Source: Aquabacter sediminis (lineage in GTDB: Bacteria; Pseudomonadota; Alphaproteobacteria; Rhizobiales; Xanthobacteraceae). Taken from it: 64,000 nt of DNA. Position numbers and translations under genes: made by a program. The notes beneath the pieces are model-generated. The model did no database searches. It saw only the letters and a list, made by a program, of their open reading frames with translations, and was not told the origin of the DNA. The DNA is taken from NCBI RefSeq assembly GCF_028863665.1, contig NZ_JARBFX010000009.1, positions 1 to 64,000 on the forward strand, read 5' to 3'. Below, piece after piece: positions 53,467 through 62,653 of the stretch; within the stretch, counting starts at the first letter, position 1; each line of letters opens with the position of its first letter.

Positions 53467-54708
53467 TCAGGACATGGGTCGCTGATCGGCCCGGACATGC
53501 TCGGGCCGCAGGCCGAGGCCGACCAGGCGCCCGGCCAGGTGCGCCAGAAGCGGCCAGCGGGCGATCTGGCGCATGAAGGCGGGCGGGCCGCTCTTGCGGG
53601 CCGGGTCGTCCTCTCTCTGGCGGCGGTCGCGCCGCATCATCAGCTGCAGCTTCTGGGTGGCGCGGGTGGGGAAGCTCCGCCGCGCTTCCACGGCGGCCAG
53701 ATGCCGGTCATTCAGCGTGCCGGCGCGCAAAGGGGCGGCCAGGATGTTGGCGGCGGCCACCGCATCCTGGATGGCCAGGTTCACGCCGAAGCCGCCAATG
53801 GGAGACATGGCATGGGCGGCATCACCGATGCACAGGAGGCCCGGCCGCCACCAGCGCTTCAGCTTGTCGATGCGCACGCTCAACAATTGCACGTCATCCC
53901 AGGTGCCGATCTCCGCCATGCGCTCCGCCGGCAGAGGCGAAACCGCCGCCACCGCCGCGCGGAAGGCGGGCAGGCCCGATGCCTTGATGTCCGCAAAGCT
54001 GCCCTTGCGCACCACATAGCCGCATTGCCAGTAGCTGCCGCGATCCACCATCACAAAGCCCTGGCGCGGCCCGCCATGCCCCATGGTGTAGGGCGGGTCG
54101 TCCGGCTGGTGGGAGAGTTTCATCCACAGCACGTCGCTGGGCGAACCGAACTGCTCCACCACCAGCCCCGCCTGCGACCGGACGCGCGAATTGCGTCCAT
54201 CAGCGCCGATCACCAGTGGCGCGCGGATGTGAACGAGGCCTTGCGGGGTGCGGGCGGACACGCCGGCAATGCGCCCCTCCGTCTCCAGGAGGCCTTCCAC
54301 CTGCGCCTGCATGACGAGGTGGAAATGGGGGTAGCGCGCGGCTTCCCGCGCCAGGAAGTCGAGGAAGTCCCATTGCGGCATGAAGACGATGAAGCGGCAT
54401 CGCGTGGGCAGGCGGGAGAAATCAGCAATGGTGACGTCGCGGCCGCCGATTTCCGCATGGAGGCGGGGCGCTTGCGTGTGGGGCAGCTTCAGGAGGTCGT
54501 CCAGGAGGCCCAGCTCGTGCATCACTTCCAGGGTGGAGGGATGGATCGTGTCGCCGCGAAAATCGCGCAGGAAGTCCGCGTGCTTTTCCACCACGGTCAC
54601 GTCGATCCCGGCCCGCGCCAGCAGGAAGGCGAGCATCAGCCCACCGGGTCCGGCGCCTGCAATGACGCAGTCCGTCGTCCTCTCCTCGGCTTGCGCGGTG
54701 ATCGTCAT
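53467..54708 (-). CDS. FAD-dependent monooxygenase (PHBH family)
   Basis: The 413-residue product has the FAD-binding Rossmann motif GAGPGGLMLAFLLARAG near residue 18, the middle motif VIGADGRNSRVRSQAGL and the C-terminal FAD motif CIGDAAHAMSPIGGFGVNLA. These enzymes hydroxylate aromatic rings or related acceptors using NAD(P)H and oxygen. The substrate cannot be named. It stands alone, on the same strand as the kdp genes but more than 1 kb upstream of their start, so it is likely a separate unit. Confidence 0.9.
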   Translation of the reverse strand: MTITAQAEERTTDCVIAGAGPGGLMLAFLLARAGIDVTVVEKHADFLRDFRGDTIHPSTLEVMHELGLLDDLLKLPHTQAPRLHAEIGGRDVTIADFSRLPTRCRFIVFMPQWDFLDFLAREAARYPHFHLVMQAQVEGLLETEGRIAGVSARTPQGLVHIRAPLVIGADGRNSRVRSQAGLVVEQFGSPSDVLWMKLSHQPDDPPYTMGHGGPRQGFVMVDRGSYWQCGYVVRKGSFADIKASGLPAFRAAVAAVSPLPAERMAEIGTWDDVQLLSVRIDKLKRWWRPGLLCIGDAAHAMSPIGGFGVNLAIQDAVAAANILAAPLRAGTLNDRHLAAVEARRSFPTRATQKLQLMMRRDRRQREDDPARKSGPPAFMRQIARWPLLAHLAGRLVGLGLRPEHVRADQRPMS

Positions 54709-54933
54709 GCGGCACCTCCAACGCCCGGCTTATAGCGCACCGCACCTGCGGGAGGCAGCGCGACATACGTGCGGGGGAAGCTGGGGAGGGCCAAGCGGCA
54801 GACGCCAGCCGCGATACGCAAGCAGGGGGACGGCCGGAAGGGCATTCATTCGTAGGCGGGTGGATCACAGGCCTTCGCGATCGGGGATCCGCGCGGACGG
54901 CGGGCCCGGGGGAGTCGCTGGCGTGCGCGGACG

Positions 54934-55197
54934 TCAGGCCTTGGGCACGCGCTTGCTGGCCTGCTTTTTCACTGCCTGCTTTTTCACGGCCGGCTTGGCG
55001 TGAGCGTCCTTGGCCTGAGCTTCGTCCCGCACGGCTTCGTCGCGGGCTTCGCGCGCCTCGCGCAGGCGTTCGCTGTTGGCACGGACGGCCTCGAAGTCGC
55101 TTTTATAGCGCTCCATGGCCCGCTCGACGGATTCTTCCAGCTGGCGGCGACTTTCGGCGCTGGACAGCTGCTTCTGATTGGGGGTTGTCGGTGTCAT
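54934..55197 (-). CDS. Small hypothetical protein with Lys-rich tail
   Basis: The 87-residue product starts MTPTTPNQKQLSSAESRRQL and consists of a charged, probably helical or coiled-coil region (VERAMERYKSDFEAVRANSE) ending in a Lys/Ala-rich tail (KKQAVKKQASKRVPKA). The ATG at 55197 is taken, as the upstream extension lacks family-like character. The tail suggests nucleic-acid binding, but no family is recognised. Confidence 0.6.
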   Translation of the reverse strand: MTPTTPNQKQLSSAESRRQLEESVERAMERYKSDFEAVRANSERLREAREARDEAVRDEAQAKDAHAKPAVKKQAVKKQASKRVPKA

Positions 55198-55382
55198 CCG
55201 ACACCATACCACATTTTCAATGCCCAAGCTGAAAAGAGTTTCGTGCTGGGTCAATTCCATTGTGAAGGCATGGATGAGACGAGGGCGTCAGCCAAGTTTT
55301 CACTCGGAAACTACTGTCTTCGCCCCGCTGGGACCTTTGGCGCGCGCGCCGTGGCGCCTGTCGCGATCGAGGGGCCGGACAG

Positions 55383-55412
55383 CAAAAAGCCCCACCTCGA
55401 AGAGGAGGGGCC
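55383..55412 (-). terminator. Rho-independent terminator of the cold-shock gene
   Basis: On the minus strand GCCCCTCCTC and GAGGTGGGGC form a 10-bp stem (one G-T type pair) with a short loop, followed by TTTTTGC. It lies about 70 bases after the csp stop. Confidence 0.75.
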
Positions 55413-55477
55413 TTCACTGATCGACCAGATCAATCTTCCCGCCAGCCAGTACATCCGTGGTCCAGCGGGTCGATCAA

Positions 55478-55687
55478 TCACGCGACCTGAAGATTTCCGG
55501 CCGAGCTCTTCCCGGACTTGTTGTCCCGGACGATGTCGAACTGGAGCTTCTGGCCTTCGGCGAGGCCGGCCATGCCAGCACGTTCCACGGCGGAGATGTG
55601 AACGAACACATCGGAACCGCCATTGTCAGGCTGAATAAAGCCGAAGCCCTTGGTGGCATTGAACCACTTCACAGTACCGAAATTCAT
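55478..55687 (-). CDS. Cold-shock family RNA chaperone
   Basis: The 69-residue cold-shock domain protein has RNP1 (NATKGFGFIQPD) and RNP2 (VFVHISAVERAG) and starts MNFGTVKWF, as is standard. It binds single-stranded RNA/DNA and melts RNA structure. A probable promoter at 55821-55849 gives a leader of about 125 bases, the kind of long 5' UTR found in regulated csp genes. Confidence 0.95.
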   Translation of the reverse strand: MNFGTVKWFNATKGFGFIQPDNGGSDVFVHISAVERAGMAGLAEGQKLQFDIVRDNKSGKSSAGNLQVA

Positions 55688-55820
55688 GACGACTTCCTTT
55701 CAATCGCGCATGTGTATTCGCCCCGGCCTGACGGGACGAACGATAGTTTAGAAATTGAAGGGAGGTATCGTCAGGCGCTATGGCGCGCCGCAAAATCAGC
55801 CGTCAAAATCAGACAACCCC

Positions 55821-55849
55821 AATGTAGGGGGCTATTGTGTTTATAGCAA
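55821..55849 (-). promoter_or_regulatory. Putative promoter of the cold-shock gene
   Basis: On the minus strand TTGCTA (55844-55849) and TACATT (55821-55826) are spaced by 17 bases in an AT-rich stretch. The transcript would start near 55814. Confidence 0.45.
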
Positions 55850-55878
55850 GGCGCGGTTTTACGAAATCGCACCCTCAG

Positions 55879-56082
55879 CTAGATTTCCGACCAGGGGCGC
55901 AGTTCGGATTCGCTCGCGATCCGCTCAAACGCCTCCTTCTCCCCTTTCACGCGATATTTGGGCTCACCCTGCTCGGAGGGCATGACGCGCACGATCTGGA
56001 ACCGTCCGCGGGGAGACCGGATGCCGACAATGAATTCGACCCAGCCGGAAGTATCAAATTTCGGGTTCATGGATTTCATCAT
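55879..56082 (-). CDS. Small hypothetical protein
   Basis: The product, about 67 residues from MMKSMNPKFDTSGWVEF, continues IVGIRSPRGRFQIVRVMPSE and ends ASESELRPWSEI. It looks like a compact beta-rich protein with a balanced charge, and its composition and GC bias agree with a true gene, but I do not recognise the family. Three possible ATG starts (56082, 56079, 56070) lie close together and none has a clear ribosome-binding site. Confidence 0.6.
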   Translation of the reverse strand: MMKSMNPKFDTSGWVEFIVGIRSPRGRFQIVRVMPSEQGEPKYRVKGEKEAFERIASESELRPWSEI

Positions 56083-56169
56083 AACACAAGATCGATAAAT
56101 GTGGCGATCTTTTGCGGCAAAAAGCCAAGGGGCGAACATCGTCCCGCCCCTTGCTTGCCCGTGCCCGGG

Positions 56170-56976
56170 TCAGGGCTTCTCCACCGTGACCACCTTGAAG
56201 TGCGTCATCGTAGAGGGCCCGAAGGAGGTGACCATGGCCACGTCGGTGGCGTCCCGCCCGCGCGCCATCAGGATGCGGCCGATGCGCGGCGTGTTGTGGC
56301 GGGCATCGAACGTGTACCAGCGCCCGCCTAGATAAACCTCGAACCAGGCGCTGAAATCCATCGGTGCCGGGTCTGGGGGGACGCCGATGTCGCCGAGATA
56401 GCCGGTGCAGTAGCGCGCGGGAATGTTCATGCAGCGGCACAGCGTGATGGCGAGGTGCGCGAAGTCGCGGCACACGCCCTGCCGGCTCGTATAGGCATCG
56501 AAGGCGGTCTTCAGCGGACTGGCATGAGCATAGTCGAACGCGATGTGGCCGTGCACGAAATCGCAAATGGCCTGCACCAGCGGCCAGCCCTTTGCCACAT
56601 GGCCGAAGGTGGACCAGGCAAAGGGGCTCAGGCGATCGGTCTCGCAATAGCGGCTGCCCAGGAGATAGATGAGCACCTCCACGGGCAAGTCGCCGAGCGC
56701 GTGCTGGGGCGCGGCGGGGGCAATGTCGTCGGGCAGGCCGCTGTCGCGGATGACGAAGTCCGCGCGCAGGGTGAGCGGACCTGCGGGAGCCTGGATCACA
56801 TGACAGAAATTGCCAAAGCTGTCGTGATAGGTGTTGGCGTCGAGCGGCGGGTCGAAATGCGCCCGGTCGAGACTGACCAGATCGTTGATCCGCGAGGGAT
56901 GAACGCTCAGCGTCAGGATCATGGGCGTCGGCTGGGGGCAGGTGTAGGCAATCTCGTAGCCGGCGTGGATGAGCAT
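56170..56976 (-). CDS. Transglutaminase-like family protein
   Basis: The 268-residue product has an N-terminal bacterial transglutaminase-like beta domain and the papain-like core with the nucleophile Cys169 in SRQGVCRDFAHLAITLCRCM and NIPARYCTGYLGDIG. The following motif reads DFSAWFEVYLGGRWYTFDAR, so Asp224 is present but the position normally occupied by the catalytic His (HAW) is Ser209. Members act as transamidases or peptidases, and some are inactive. No signal peptide is seen. It is a single gene. Confidence 0.85.
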   Translation of the reverse strand: MLIHAGYEIAYTCPQPTPMILTLSVHPSRINDLVSLDRAHFDPPLDANTYHDSFGNFCHVIQAPAGPLTLRADFVIRDSGLPDDIAPAAPQHALGDLPVEVLIYLLGSRYCETDRLSPFAWSTFGHVAKGWPLVQAICDFVHGHIAFDYAHASPLKTAFDAYTSRQGVCRDFAHLAITLCRCMNIPARYCTGYLGDIGVPPDPAPMDFSAWFEVYLGGRWYTFDARHNTPRIGRILMARGRDATDVAMVTSFGPSTMTHFKVVTVEKP

Positions 56977-57440
56977 CTGGGCCTCTGGAGCGGGCGGGCG
57001 CGGCCCACCCGGTGCGGATATGGTGCGTGCGACGGGACGGGCAGAGCCACCCGCGCGGCGTGAAACGGAACGCTGACGTGGGGCGAGCCCCGCCCCTTAA
57101 AGTGCGGCCGGCGGGCGCGCGTTCCGCGCCTTCCGATCCGGCCATATGGAAACCCCGGTCCCTTCGCCTGGGGCGCGCGCCAGAGGGCGCTGCGCATTCG
57201 CGGCGGATGGCGTCCGCCCTTGGCCTTCCGCCAAGTTTCTGTCTGCGCCTTTGCGGCCAGACCTATCCCAGAAGCGCAGGCTTCGACAGGCCAAAAGGTG
57301 AGCAGGTCGGGAGGCGCGTCATGTGGCTCGGCCCTTGGCCGCGACGCCGGCCGCCGTTCGAGCGGTTGGGAGGGCGGGAGGGGGGCGTGTCGAAGGGCGT
57401 GCGGACGGCTCCCGCGGGGCCATGGCGCTGGGATGCGAGC
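56977..57440. other. Long intergenic region without a recognisable gene
   Basis: About 460 bases of GC-rich DNA follow the transglutaminase start. Small frames on both strands (for example 57097-57294 minus and 57012-57452 plus) lack family resemblance or a good ribosome-binding site. From about 57440 to 57520 the DNA turns AT-rich, with repeated TGAAAT/ATTTCA words, which marks the promoter region of the cyclase gene. Confidence 0.5.
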
Positions 57441-57534
57441 TTTTGTTATTGAAGAGAAATTTCAGAAATGAATTGAAAATCGCTTCACTGAAATGTAGCT
57501 TCCCGTCATACAATCAGAAAATATGGAGGATCCT

Positions 57535-58308
57535 TTGTCTCGTCGTCTCATCGATATATCGATACCGCTCCAAAATGACGTTCCGGCTGATCCGCCTGGC
57601 GGTCATCCGGTGATCGAATATTTGGATCATCAGGCCAATCTTGCCAGGATGCTGTCTTTCTTTCCGGGTCTGAAGGCCGAGGATTTGCCGGAAGGGCAGG
57701 GCTGGGCGGTGGAGCGTGTGACCCTATCCACCCATAACGGCACTCATCTGGATGCGCCCTGGCACTATCACCCCACCATGAACCGGGGGGAGCGGTCGGC
57801 CACCATCGACGAGATCCCGCTCGACTGGTGCCTTCAGCCCGGCGTGAAGCTGGATTTCCGGCATTTCCCCGACGGCTATGTGGTCACCGCCGCCGACGTG
57901 GAGGAGGAGCTCAAGCGCATCGGCCATGAACTGCAGCCGCTCAACATCGTGCTGGTGAACACGTCCGCCGGCGCCAAGTTCGGGCAGGCCGACTATGTGG
58001 CCTCCGGCTGCGGCATGGGCTACGAGGCCACCATGTACCTGCTGGAGCGCGGTGTGCGTGTCACCGGCACGGACGGCTGGAGCTGGGACGCCCCCTTCGT
58101 CCACACCGCCCGCAAGTACAAGGAGACGGGCGATGCGGCCCTGATCTGGGAGGGGCACAAGGCCGGGCGCCACATCGGCTACTGCCATATCGAGAAGCTC
58201 CACAAGCTGGAACAGCTCCCGTCCACCGGCTTCACCGTGTCCTGCTTCCCGGTGAAGATCGAGCGCGCCTCCGCCGGATGGACGCGGGCCGTGGCCATCA
58301 TCGACTGA
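57535..58308 (+). CDS. Cyclase-family hydrolase (kynurenine-formamidase-like fold)
   Basis: The 257-residue product belongs to the cyclase family (metal-dependent amidases and lactonases such as bacterial KynB and isatin hydrolase). The metal site [12 protein letters not shown] is at residues 67-78. It begins with [24 protein letters not shown] at 57535 is preferred because GGAGGA lies five bases before it and the family usually starts at this point; the ATG at 57523 would overlap the ribosome-binding site. It is convergent with an FAH-family gene and probably part of the same catabolic locus. Confidence 0.88.
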   Translation: MSRRLIDISIPLQNDVPADPPGGHPVIEYLDHQANLARMLSFFPGLKAEDLPEGQGWAVERVTLSTHNGTHLDAPWHYHPTMNRGERSATIDEIPLDWCLQPGVKLDFRHFPDGYVVTAADVEEELKRIGHELQPLNIVLVNTSAGAKFGQADYVASGCGMGYEATMYLLERGVRVTGTDGWSWDAPFVHTARKYKETGDAALIWEGHKAGRHIGYCHIEKLHKLEQLPSTGFTVSCFPVKIERASAGWTRAVAIID

Positions 58309-58314
58309 CCGCAA

Positions 58315-58343
58315 GGCGTGGCGGCGTGACCCGCCGCCACGCC
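58315..58343. terminator. Bidirectional hairpin between convergent genes
   Basis: GGCGTGGCGGCG (58315-58326) pairs perfectly with 58332-58343 around TGACC. It lies between the cyclase stop and the FAH-family stop. It lacks a T-run, so termination strength is uncertain. Confidence 0.55.
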
Positions 58344-58355
58344 CGCGGGCGGTGC

Positions 58356-59357
58356 TCAGGCCGCCGCGCGCGCCTCCTGGACCTTCACGCTATTGGCCAG
58401 GATGCCGATCTTCTCGATTTCCAGCTCGATCCGGTCGCCATCCTTCAAGAGATGGCCATTCTCCAGCCCGCAGCCGAAACCCACCGTGCCCGAGCCGATG
58501 AACTCGCCGGCCATGAGGGTCTCGTCCTGCGACATATGGGCGATGATCTCCTCGAACGAGAACAGCATGCCGCGCGAGACGTTGTCGCACACGGTCTCGC
58601 CATTGATCCGCGCCTGCATGCGCAGGCTGTAGGGGTCGCCAATCTCGTCGGTGGTGACGATCCAGGGCCCGAACACATTGGAGCCGTTGAAGCTCTTGCC
58701 CTTGGCGGGGCCGAGGCGGCCGGCCATCTCCACGCGCTGGATGTCACGGGCGGAGAAGTCGTTGAAGATGGTGAAGCCGAATATGTGCTCGCGGGCCCGG
58801 GAGGCGGGAATGTCTGAGCCCTTGCGCGAGGTGATGCAGGCCAGTTCCAGCTCATAGTCCATCACGCGGCTGTAGCGCGGCCACATGACGGTCGAGCCCG
58901 GCGCGCCCACCGCGAAGCGATTGGTGATGTAGTAGATGGGCACCTTGCGATAGACCTCCGGCAAGTCGCCCAAGGGCTCGCTGGCGATCCGCTCTGCCTC
59001 CTCCAAATTCCCCTGCAGGCGCGCCTGCATGGCGGCACTGCCCCGCGGCGACTGGAGGATGTGCTGGGGAAAAGACATGCCGTCCCGCATCTGGCGCGGC
59101 ACCGGCAGCGGCGCCAGGAGGCGCGCGTCGGCGAGGGCGAAGGACAGGTCCTGTTCGGCGGCATGCGTGGCGAATACCGCGCGGGCGAGGTCGAGGGCGC
59201 GCTCGCCGCCGTCGATCAAATCGAGCATGGAGGCAAAGGCCTGCGTGGGGCTGCCGCCCCGCTCCGCTGCCGCCGCCAGATCGAACAGGCGCGTATCGCC
59301 GTCATGGACGACGGCCACTTTCTCCAGGCCCTGGTGGACCACGGTGGCGAGTTTCAT
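58356..59357 (-). CDS. Fumarylacetoacetate hydrolase family protein
   Basis: The 333-residue product has the FAH C-terminal domain: VMDYELELACITSRKGSDIP, FGFTIFNDFSARDIQRVEM, KSFNGSNVFGPWIVTTDEIG and EFIGSGTVGFGCGLENGHLL, including the acidic metal ligands (DYELEL). Members hydrolyse, hydrate or decarboxylate diketo acids from ring-cleavage routes. The ATG at 59357 has GGGGAAGGAAG just before it, and the longer frame is rejected. Its start is divergent from the binding-protein gene, sharing a 96-base AT-rich promoter region. Confidence 0.9.
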   Translation of the reverse strand: MKLATVVHQGLEKVAVVHDGDTRLFDLAAAAERGGSPTQAFASMLDLIDGGERALDLARAVFATHAAEQDLSFALADARLLAPLPVPRQMRDGMSFPQHILQSPRGSAAMQARLQGNLEEAERIASEPLGDLPEVYRKVPIYYITNRFAVGAPGSTVMWPRYSRVMDYELELACITSRKGSDIPASRAREHIFGFTIFNDFSARDIQRVEMAGRLGPAKGKSFNGSNVFGPWIVTTDEIGDPYSLRMQARINGETVCDNVSRGMLFSFEEIIAHMSQDETLMAGEFIGSGTVGFGCGLENGHLLKDGDRIELEIEKIGILANSVKVQEARAAA

Positions 59358-59453
59358 GCTTGCTTCCTTCCCCAAAATATAGAACAACAAAATATCGATA
59401 AAAAAGCCAAGTCAAGACATCCGTCGGGGCATTGGTGGCATAGGGAGTGAGGC

Positions 59454-60386
59454 ATGAAGCGCGCATTTGGCGTGATCGCGGCGTCATTGGCCATGGTGCT
59501 GACCGCAGGCGCGGCGAGCGCCCAGCACAAGATCAAGATCGGCTGCACGGCCACCTCGGACTGCGTGTCCGCCATGGTGGCCACCGACGAAGGCATCTTC
59601 CGCAAGCACGGCATCGAGGCGGAGATGGTGCGCATCGGCATCAACTCCAACATCCCCGCCGCCATCCTGTCCAACTCCATCCAGGTGGGCGGTCCCACCT
59701 CCACCGTGTTCCTGCAGGCGGTGGATGGCGGGCTGCCCCTGGTGGCTCTGGCCGGCGCTTCCGTCATGTCGCCGCGCACCAATCCCAATGTGGCGGTGTT
59801 CGTGCGCAACGGGCTCACCATCACCAAGCCGCAGGATTTCGTGGGCAAGAAGGTGGGCGCGCCCGGGCTTGGTGCCTATCTCCACGTGCTGTTTGTCAAA
59901 TGGCTGATGGACAAGGGCGTGGACCCCAACAAGGTCAATTTCGTCGAGGTCACCTTCCCCACCATGCCCGACGTCATGCGCTCGCAGGCGGTGGATGCGG
60001 TGGTCAGCTCCGAGCCGACTGTCACGCGCATGACCAATGCGGGCGTCGGTGCGGTGGCCTTCCGCTATGCGGCGGAACTGGATCGCAAGGACCCGGTGAT
60101 CTTCTACGCCGCCGCACGGACCTGGGCCGAGCAGAACAAAGAGGCCGTGGCCGCCTTCCGCGCCGCCATCGCCGAGGGCGCGGTGATCGCCAATAATGAC
60201 GAGGACAAGGCCGTGGCGGCGGTGGCCAAGTTCACCGGCCAGCAGCCAGAGCTGGTGCGCTCGGTGACGCGCAATCTCGCCGACCCCAACCTGAAGCCCG
60301 AGGATCTGCTGTGGTGGATCGATGTCATGAAGCAGCAGCACCTGCTCCAGGGCACGCCCAACGTGAAGACCCTCATCTTCCCCTGA
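59454..60386 (+). CDS. ABC substrate-binding protein, NMT1/TauA type
   Basis: The 310-residue periplasmic protein has a Sec signal (MKRAFGVIAASLAMVLTAGA, cut after ASA) and the NMT1-like fold: GIFRKHGIEAEMVRIGINSN, SIQVGGPTSTVFLQAVDGG, KKVGAPGLGAYLHVLF and EPTVTRMTNAG. Proteins of this family bind sulfonates, nitrate, pyrimidine precursors or aromatic acids. It begins the importer operon whose remaining parts are at 61092-63417. Confidence 0.91.
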   Translation: MKRAFGVIAASLAMVLTAGAASAQHKIKIGCTATSDCVSAMVATDEGIFRKHGIEAEMVRIGINSNIPAAILSNSIQVGGPTSTVFLQAVDGGLPLVALAGASVMSPRTNPNVAVFVRNGLTITKPQDFVGKKVGAPGLGAYLHVLFVKWLMDKGVDPNKVNFVEVTFPTMPDVMRSQAVDAVVSSEPTVTRMTNAGVGAVAFRYAAELDRKDPVIFYAAARTWAEQNKEAVAAFRAAIAEGAVIANNDEDKAVAAVAKFTGQQPELVRSVTRNLADPNLKPEDLLWWIDVMKQQHLLQGTPNVKTLIFP

Positions 60387-60396
60387 GAGAGACCGC

Positions 60397-61095
60397 ATGA
60401 GGCCAGCCCCCGTCCCCCCTCCCGCACCCGTCCAGGGTGAGGAGACGCTCACGGCGCGCGCCATCGTCGCGCTGGAACGGGACATCCTGTCCGGCGCGCT
60501 GGTGCCGGGCAGCCGTCTGGGGGTGGTGGAATTGGTCAAGCGCTATGGCATCGGGGCCACCCCCATGCGCGAGGCGCTCTCGCGGCTCACGTCCACCGGC
60601 CTCATCCTCGCCATCGGGCAGCGCGGCTTCCGCGTCGCGCCGCTGGAGCGCAGCGATCTGGCTGACATCACCCATGTGCGGGTGACGCTGGAGACCGAGG
60701 CGCTCCGGCTGTCCATCGAGCGGGGCGGCGATGGCTGGGAGGCGGACATCGTGGCGAGCCTTTACCGGCTCAAGCGTTATGTGGAACGCCATGGAACGGC
60801 CTTTGGCGAGGGGGCGGAGGAGTTCGACGCCCACCACAAGACCTTCCATTCCACCCTGGTGGGCGCCTCCGGCTCGCCACGTCTCACCCAGTCCATCTCC
60901 AACCTCTATGACCAGGCCTATCGCTACCGGCGCGTGATGATGCGGCGCTTTTCCGATCCGGCGCGCTTCAACACCTCTCACGAGACCCTCGCCCGGCTGG
61001 TTCTGGAGCGCGATTTCGAGCCGGCGCGCACGGCGCTGGCCGCTCATATCCGGTCGACCCTGAGATACATCTATCCCGAGGCGGACAAGACATGA
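60397..61095 (+). CDS. GntR-family regulator (FCD/FadR-type)
   Basis: The 232-residue product has a GntR winged helix (TARAIVALERDILSGALVPG, LVKRYGIGATPMREALSRLT) and an FCD ligand-binding domain (LADITHVRVTLETEALRLSI, HHKTFHSTLVGASGSP, HETLARLVLERD). His residues in the FCD part fit metal-assisted binding of a carboxylate ligand. It lies inside the ABC operon, 10 bases after the binding protein and overlapping the ATPase start, so it is likely the local regulator. Confidence 0.91.
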   Translation: MRPAPVPPPAPVQGEETLTARAIVALERDILSGALVPGSRLGVVELVKRYGIGATPMREALSRLTSTGLILAIGQRGFRVAPLERSDLADITHVRVTLETEALRLSIERGGDGWEADIVASLYRLKRYVERHGTAFGEGAEEFDAHHKTFHSTLVGASGSPRLTQSISNLYDQAYRYRRVMMRRFSDPARFNTSHETLARLVLERDFEPARTALAAHIRSTLRYIYPEADKT

Positions 61096-61892
61096 CCCTT
61101 GCCGGCGCGGCCCCGTCCGCCCCCTCTTCGCTCTACCGCTTCCAGAACGTGGATCTCTCGCTCGGCGGGAAGCTGATCCTCAACGATATCGCCATCGAGG
61201 TCCGCAAGGGCGAGATATTGTGCATCGTGGGCGCGTCCGGATGCGGGAAGACCACGCTGTTGCGCCTCGCCGGCGGCCTGTTCAAGCCGTCGCGCGGGGC
61301 CGTGCTGTTCGACGATGCGCCCATGACGGCGCCCCGGCAGGACGTGGCCATCGTGTTCCAGGACTATGGCCGCGCGCTGCTGCCCTGGCGCACGGCCACG
61401 GGCAATATCTCGCTGGCGCTGGAAGCGGCCAAGGTGCCCGCCGGGGAGCGCCCGCGGCGCATCGAGGCCTGCCTCGGCAAGGTGGGCCTGGCGGGACATG
61501 CGGATAAATATCCCACCCAGATGTCGGGGGGCATGCAGCAGCGCCTCCAGATCGCCCGGTGCCTTGCCCAGGAGCCACAGGCTTTGCTCATGGACGAGCC
61601 CTTCGGCGCCCTCGATGCCATGACGCGTCAGTCACTCCAGGACGAGGTGCTGGCACTGCATGCCGAGACGGGGGCGACCATCGTCTTTGTCACCCATGAC
61701 CTGGAAGAGGCCATCTATCTGGGCGACCGGGTTGTGGGGCTGCTGCCCCATCCGGGCCGTGTGGGGATCGAAGTGCCCATCCATCTGCCGCGCCCGCGCA
61801 ACCAGTTGGCCACCCGCGAGGAGCCCGAATTCCTGCGCCTGCGGCGGGTGCTGTTCGACTTCATCGAGACCTCCGAGGGTCACCGCGCATGA
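61092..61892 (+). CDS. ABC ATPase (SsuB/TauB type)
   Basis: The 266-residue ATPase has Walker A GASGCGKT, AIVFQDYGRALLPWRTATGN, the signature MSGGMQQRLQIARCLAQEPQ, Walker B ALLMDEPFGALDAMTRQSLQ and the switch His in VTHDLEEAIYL. These are features of the nitrate/sulfonate/taurine group. Overlaps (ATGA) with the GntR and permease genes show tight coupling. Confidence 0.94.
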   Translation: MTLAGAAPSAPSSLYRFQNVDLSLGGKLILNDIAIEVRKGEILCIVGASGCGKTTLLRLAGGLFKPSRGAVLFDDAPMTAPRQDVAIVFQDYGRALLPWRTATGNISLALEAAKVPAGERPRRIEACLGKVGLAGHADKYPTQMSGGMQQRLQIARCLAQEPQALLMDEPFGALDAMTRQSLQDEVLALHAETGATIVFVTHDLEEAIYLGDRVVGLLPHPGRVGIEVPIHLPRPRNQLATREEPEFLRLRRVLFDFIETSEGHRA

Positions 61893-62653
61893 GGAGCGAT
61901 CGCCTCAAGGGGCTGCTCCTGCCGGCCGCCTGCGTGCTGGGCATGGAGGTGTGGCTGCGCCTTTTCCCCATCGCCTCGGACTCGCTCGCCCCGCCTTCCG
62001 CGGTCCTGGTGGCGCTGGCGCGGGGGCTGGCGGACGGCTCCATCCTCGCCGCCACCGGCCAGACCCTTGTGGGGGCGGTCAGTGGCCTCTTCATCGGCGG
62101 GGCCATCGGTCTGGTCCTGGGTATCGCGCTCGGCCTGATGGGCTGGCTGGACCGACTGCTGGAAGTGACCATCGAATCCGTGCGCCCCATCCCCTCCGTG
62201 GCCTTGCTGCCCATCGCGCTCATGATCTTCGGCTTCGGCTATGCGATGGAACTGTCCATCGTCGCCAAGACCTGCCTGTTCACCACGCTCATCTTCACCC
62301 GCGCGGCGGTTCAGGGGGTCGAGCCGCGCCTCCTGGAGGTGGCCCGCGTGCTCAGGCTCTCGCGCTTGGCCACCGTCACCAAGATCATCCTGCCGGCCGC
62401 CTTGCCCAACATCTTCGTGGCCTTTCGCCTGGCCGCCGGATCGGCGCTCATCGTGGCGGTGACGGTGGAGATCACGCTCAATCCACAAGGTCTCGGCTAT
62501 GGCATCATGACCGCCCAGCAGGCGCTTCGGCCGGACCTGATGCTCGGCTATCTCGTGTGGATCGGCATCGTCGGCTATGGCTGGAACGCTGTTCTCCTCT
62601 TCGCCCAGCGCCATCTGTTCGGTCGCGCCGCTCTGTCGGAGGCGATGCAATGA
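61889..62653 (+). CDS. ABC permease (SsuC/TauC type), first
   Basis: The 254-residue membrane protein has about six helices and the family loop EPRLLEVARVLRLSRLATVT with KIILPAALPNIFVAFRLAAG. It starts with an ATGA overlap and is itself overlapped by a second, related permease, so the pore is probably a heterodimer. Confidence 0.92.
   Translation: MRSDRLKGLLLPAACVLGMEVWLRLFPIASDSLAPPSAVLVALARGLADGSILAATGQTLVGAVSGLFIGGAIGLVLGIALGLMGWLDRLLEVTIESVRPIPSVALLPIALMIFGFGYAMELSIVAKTCLFTTLIFTRAAVQGVEPRLLEVARVLRLSRLATVTKIILPAALPNIFVAFRLAAGSALIVAVTVEITLNPQGLGYGIMTAQQALRPDLMLGYLVWIGIVGYGWNAVLLFAQRHLFGRAALSEAMQ

Noticed and set aside
57323-57613. Plus-strand small ORF before and into the cyclase gene
   Set aside because: It overlaps the cyclase start in another frame and has no family resemblance or ribosome-binding site.
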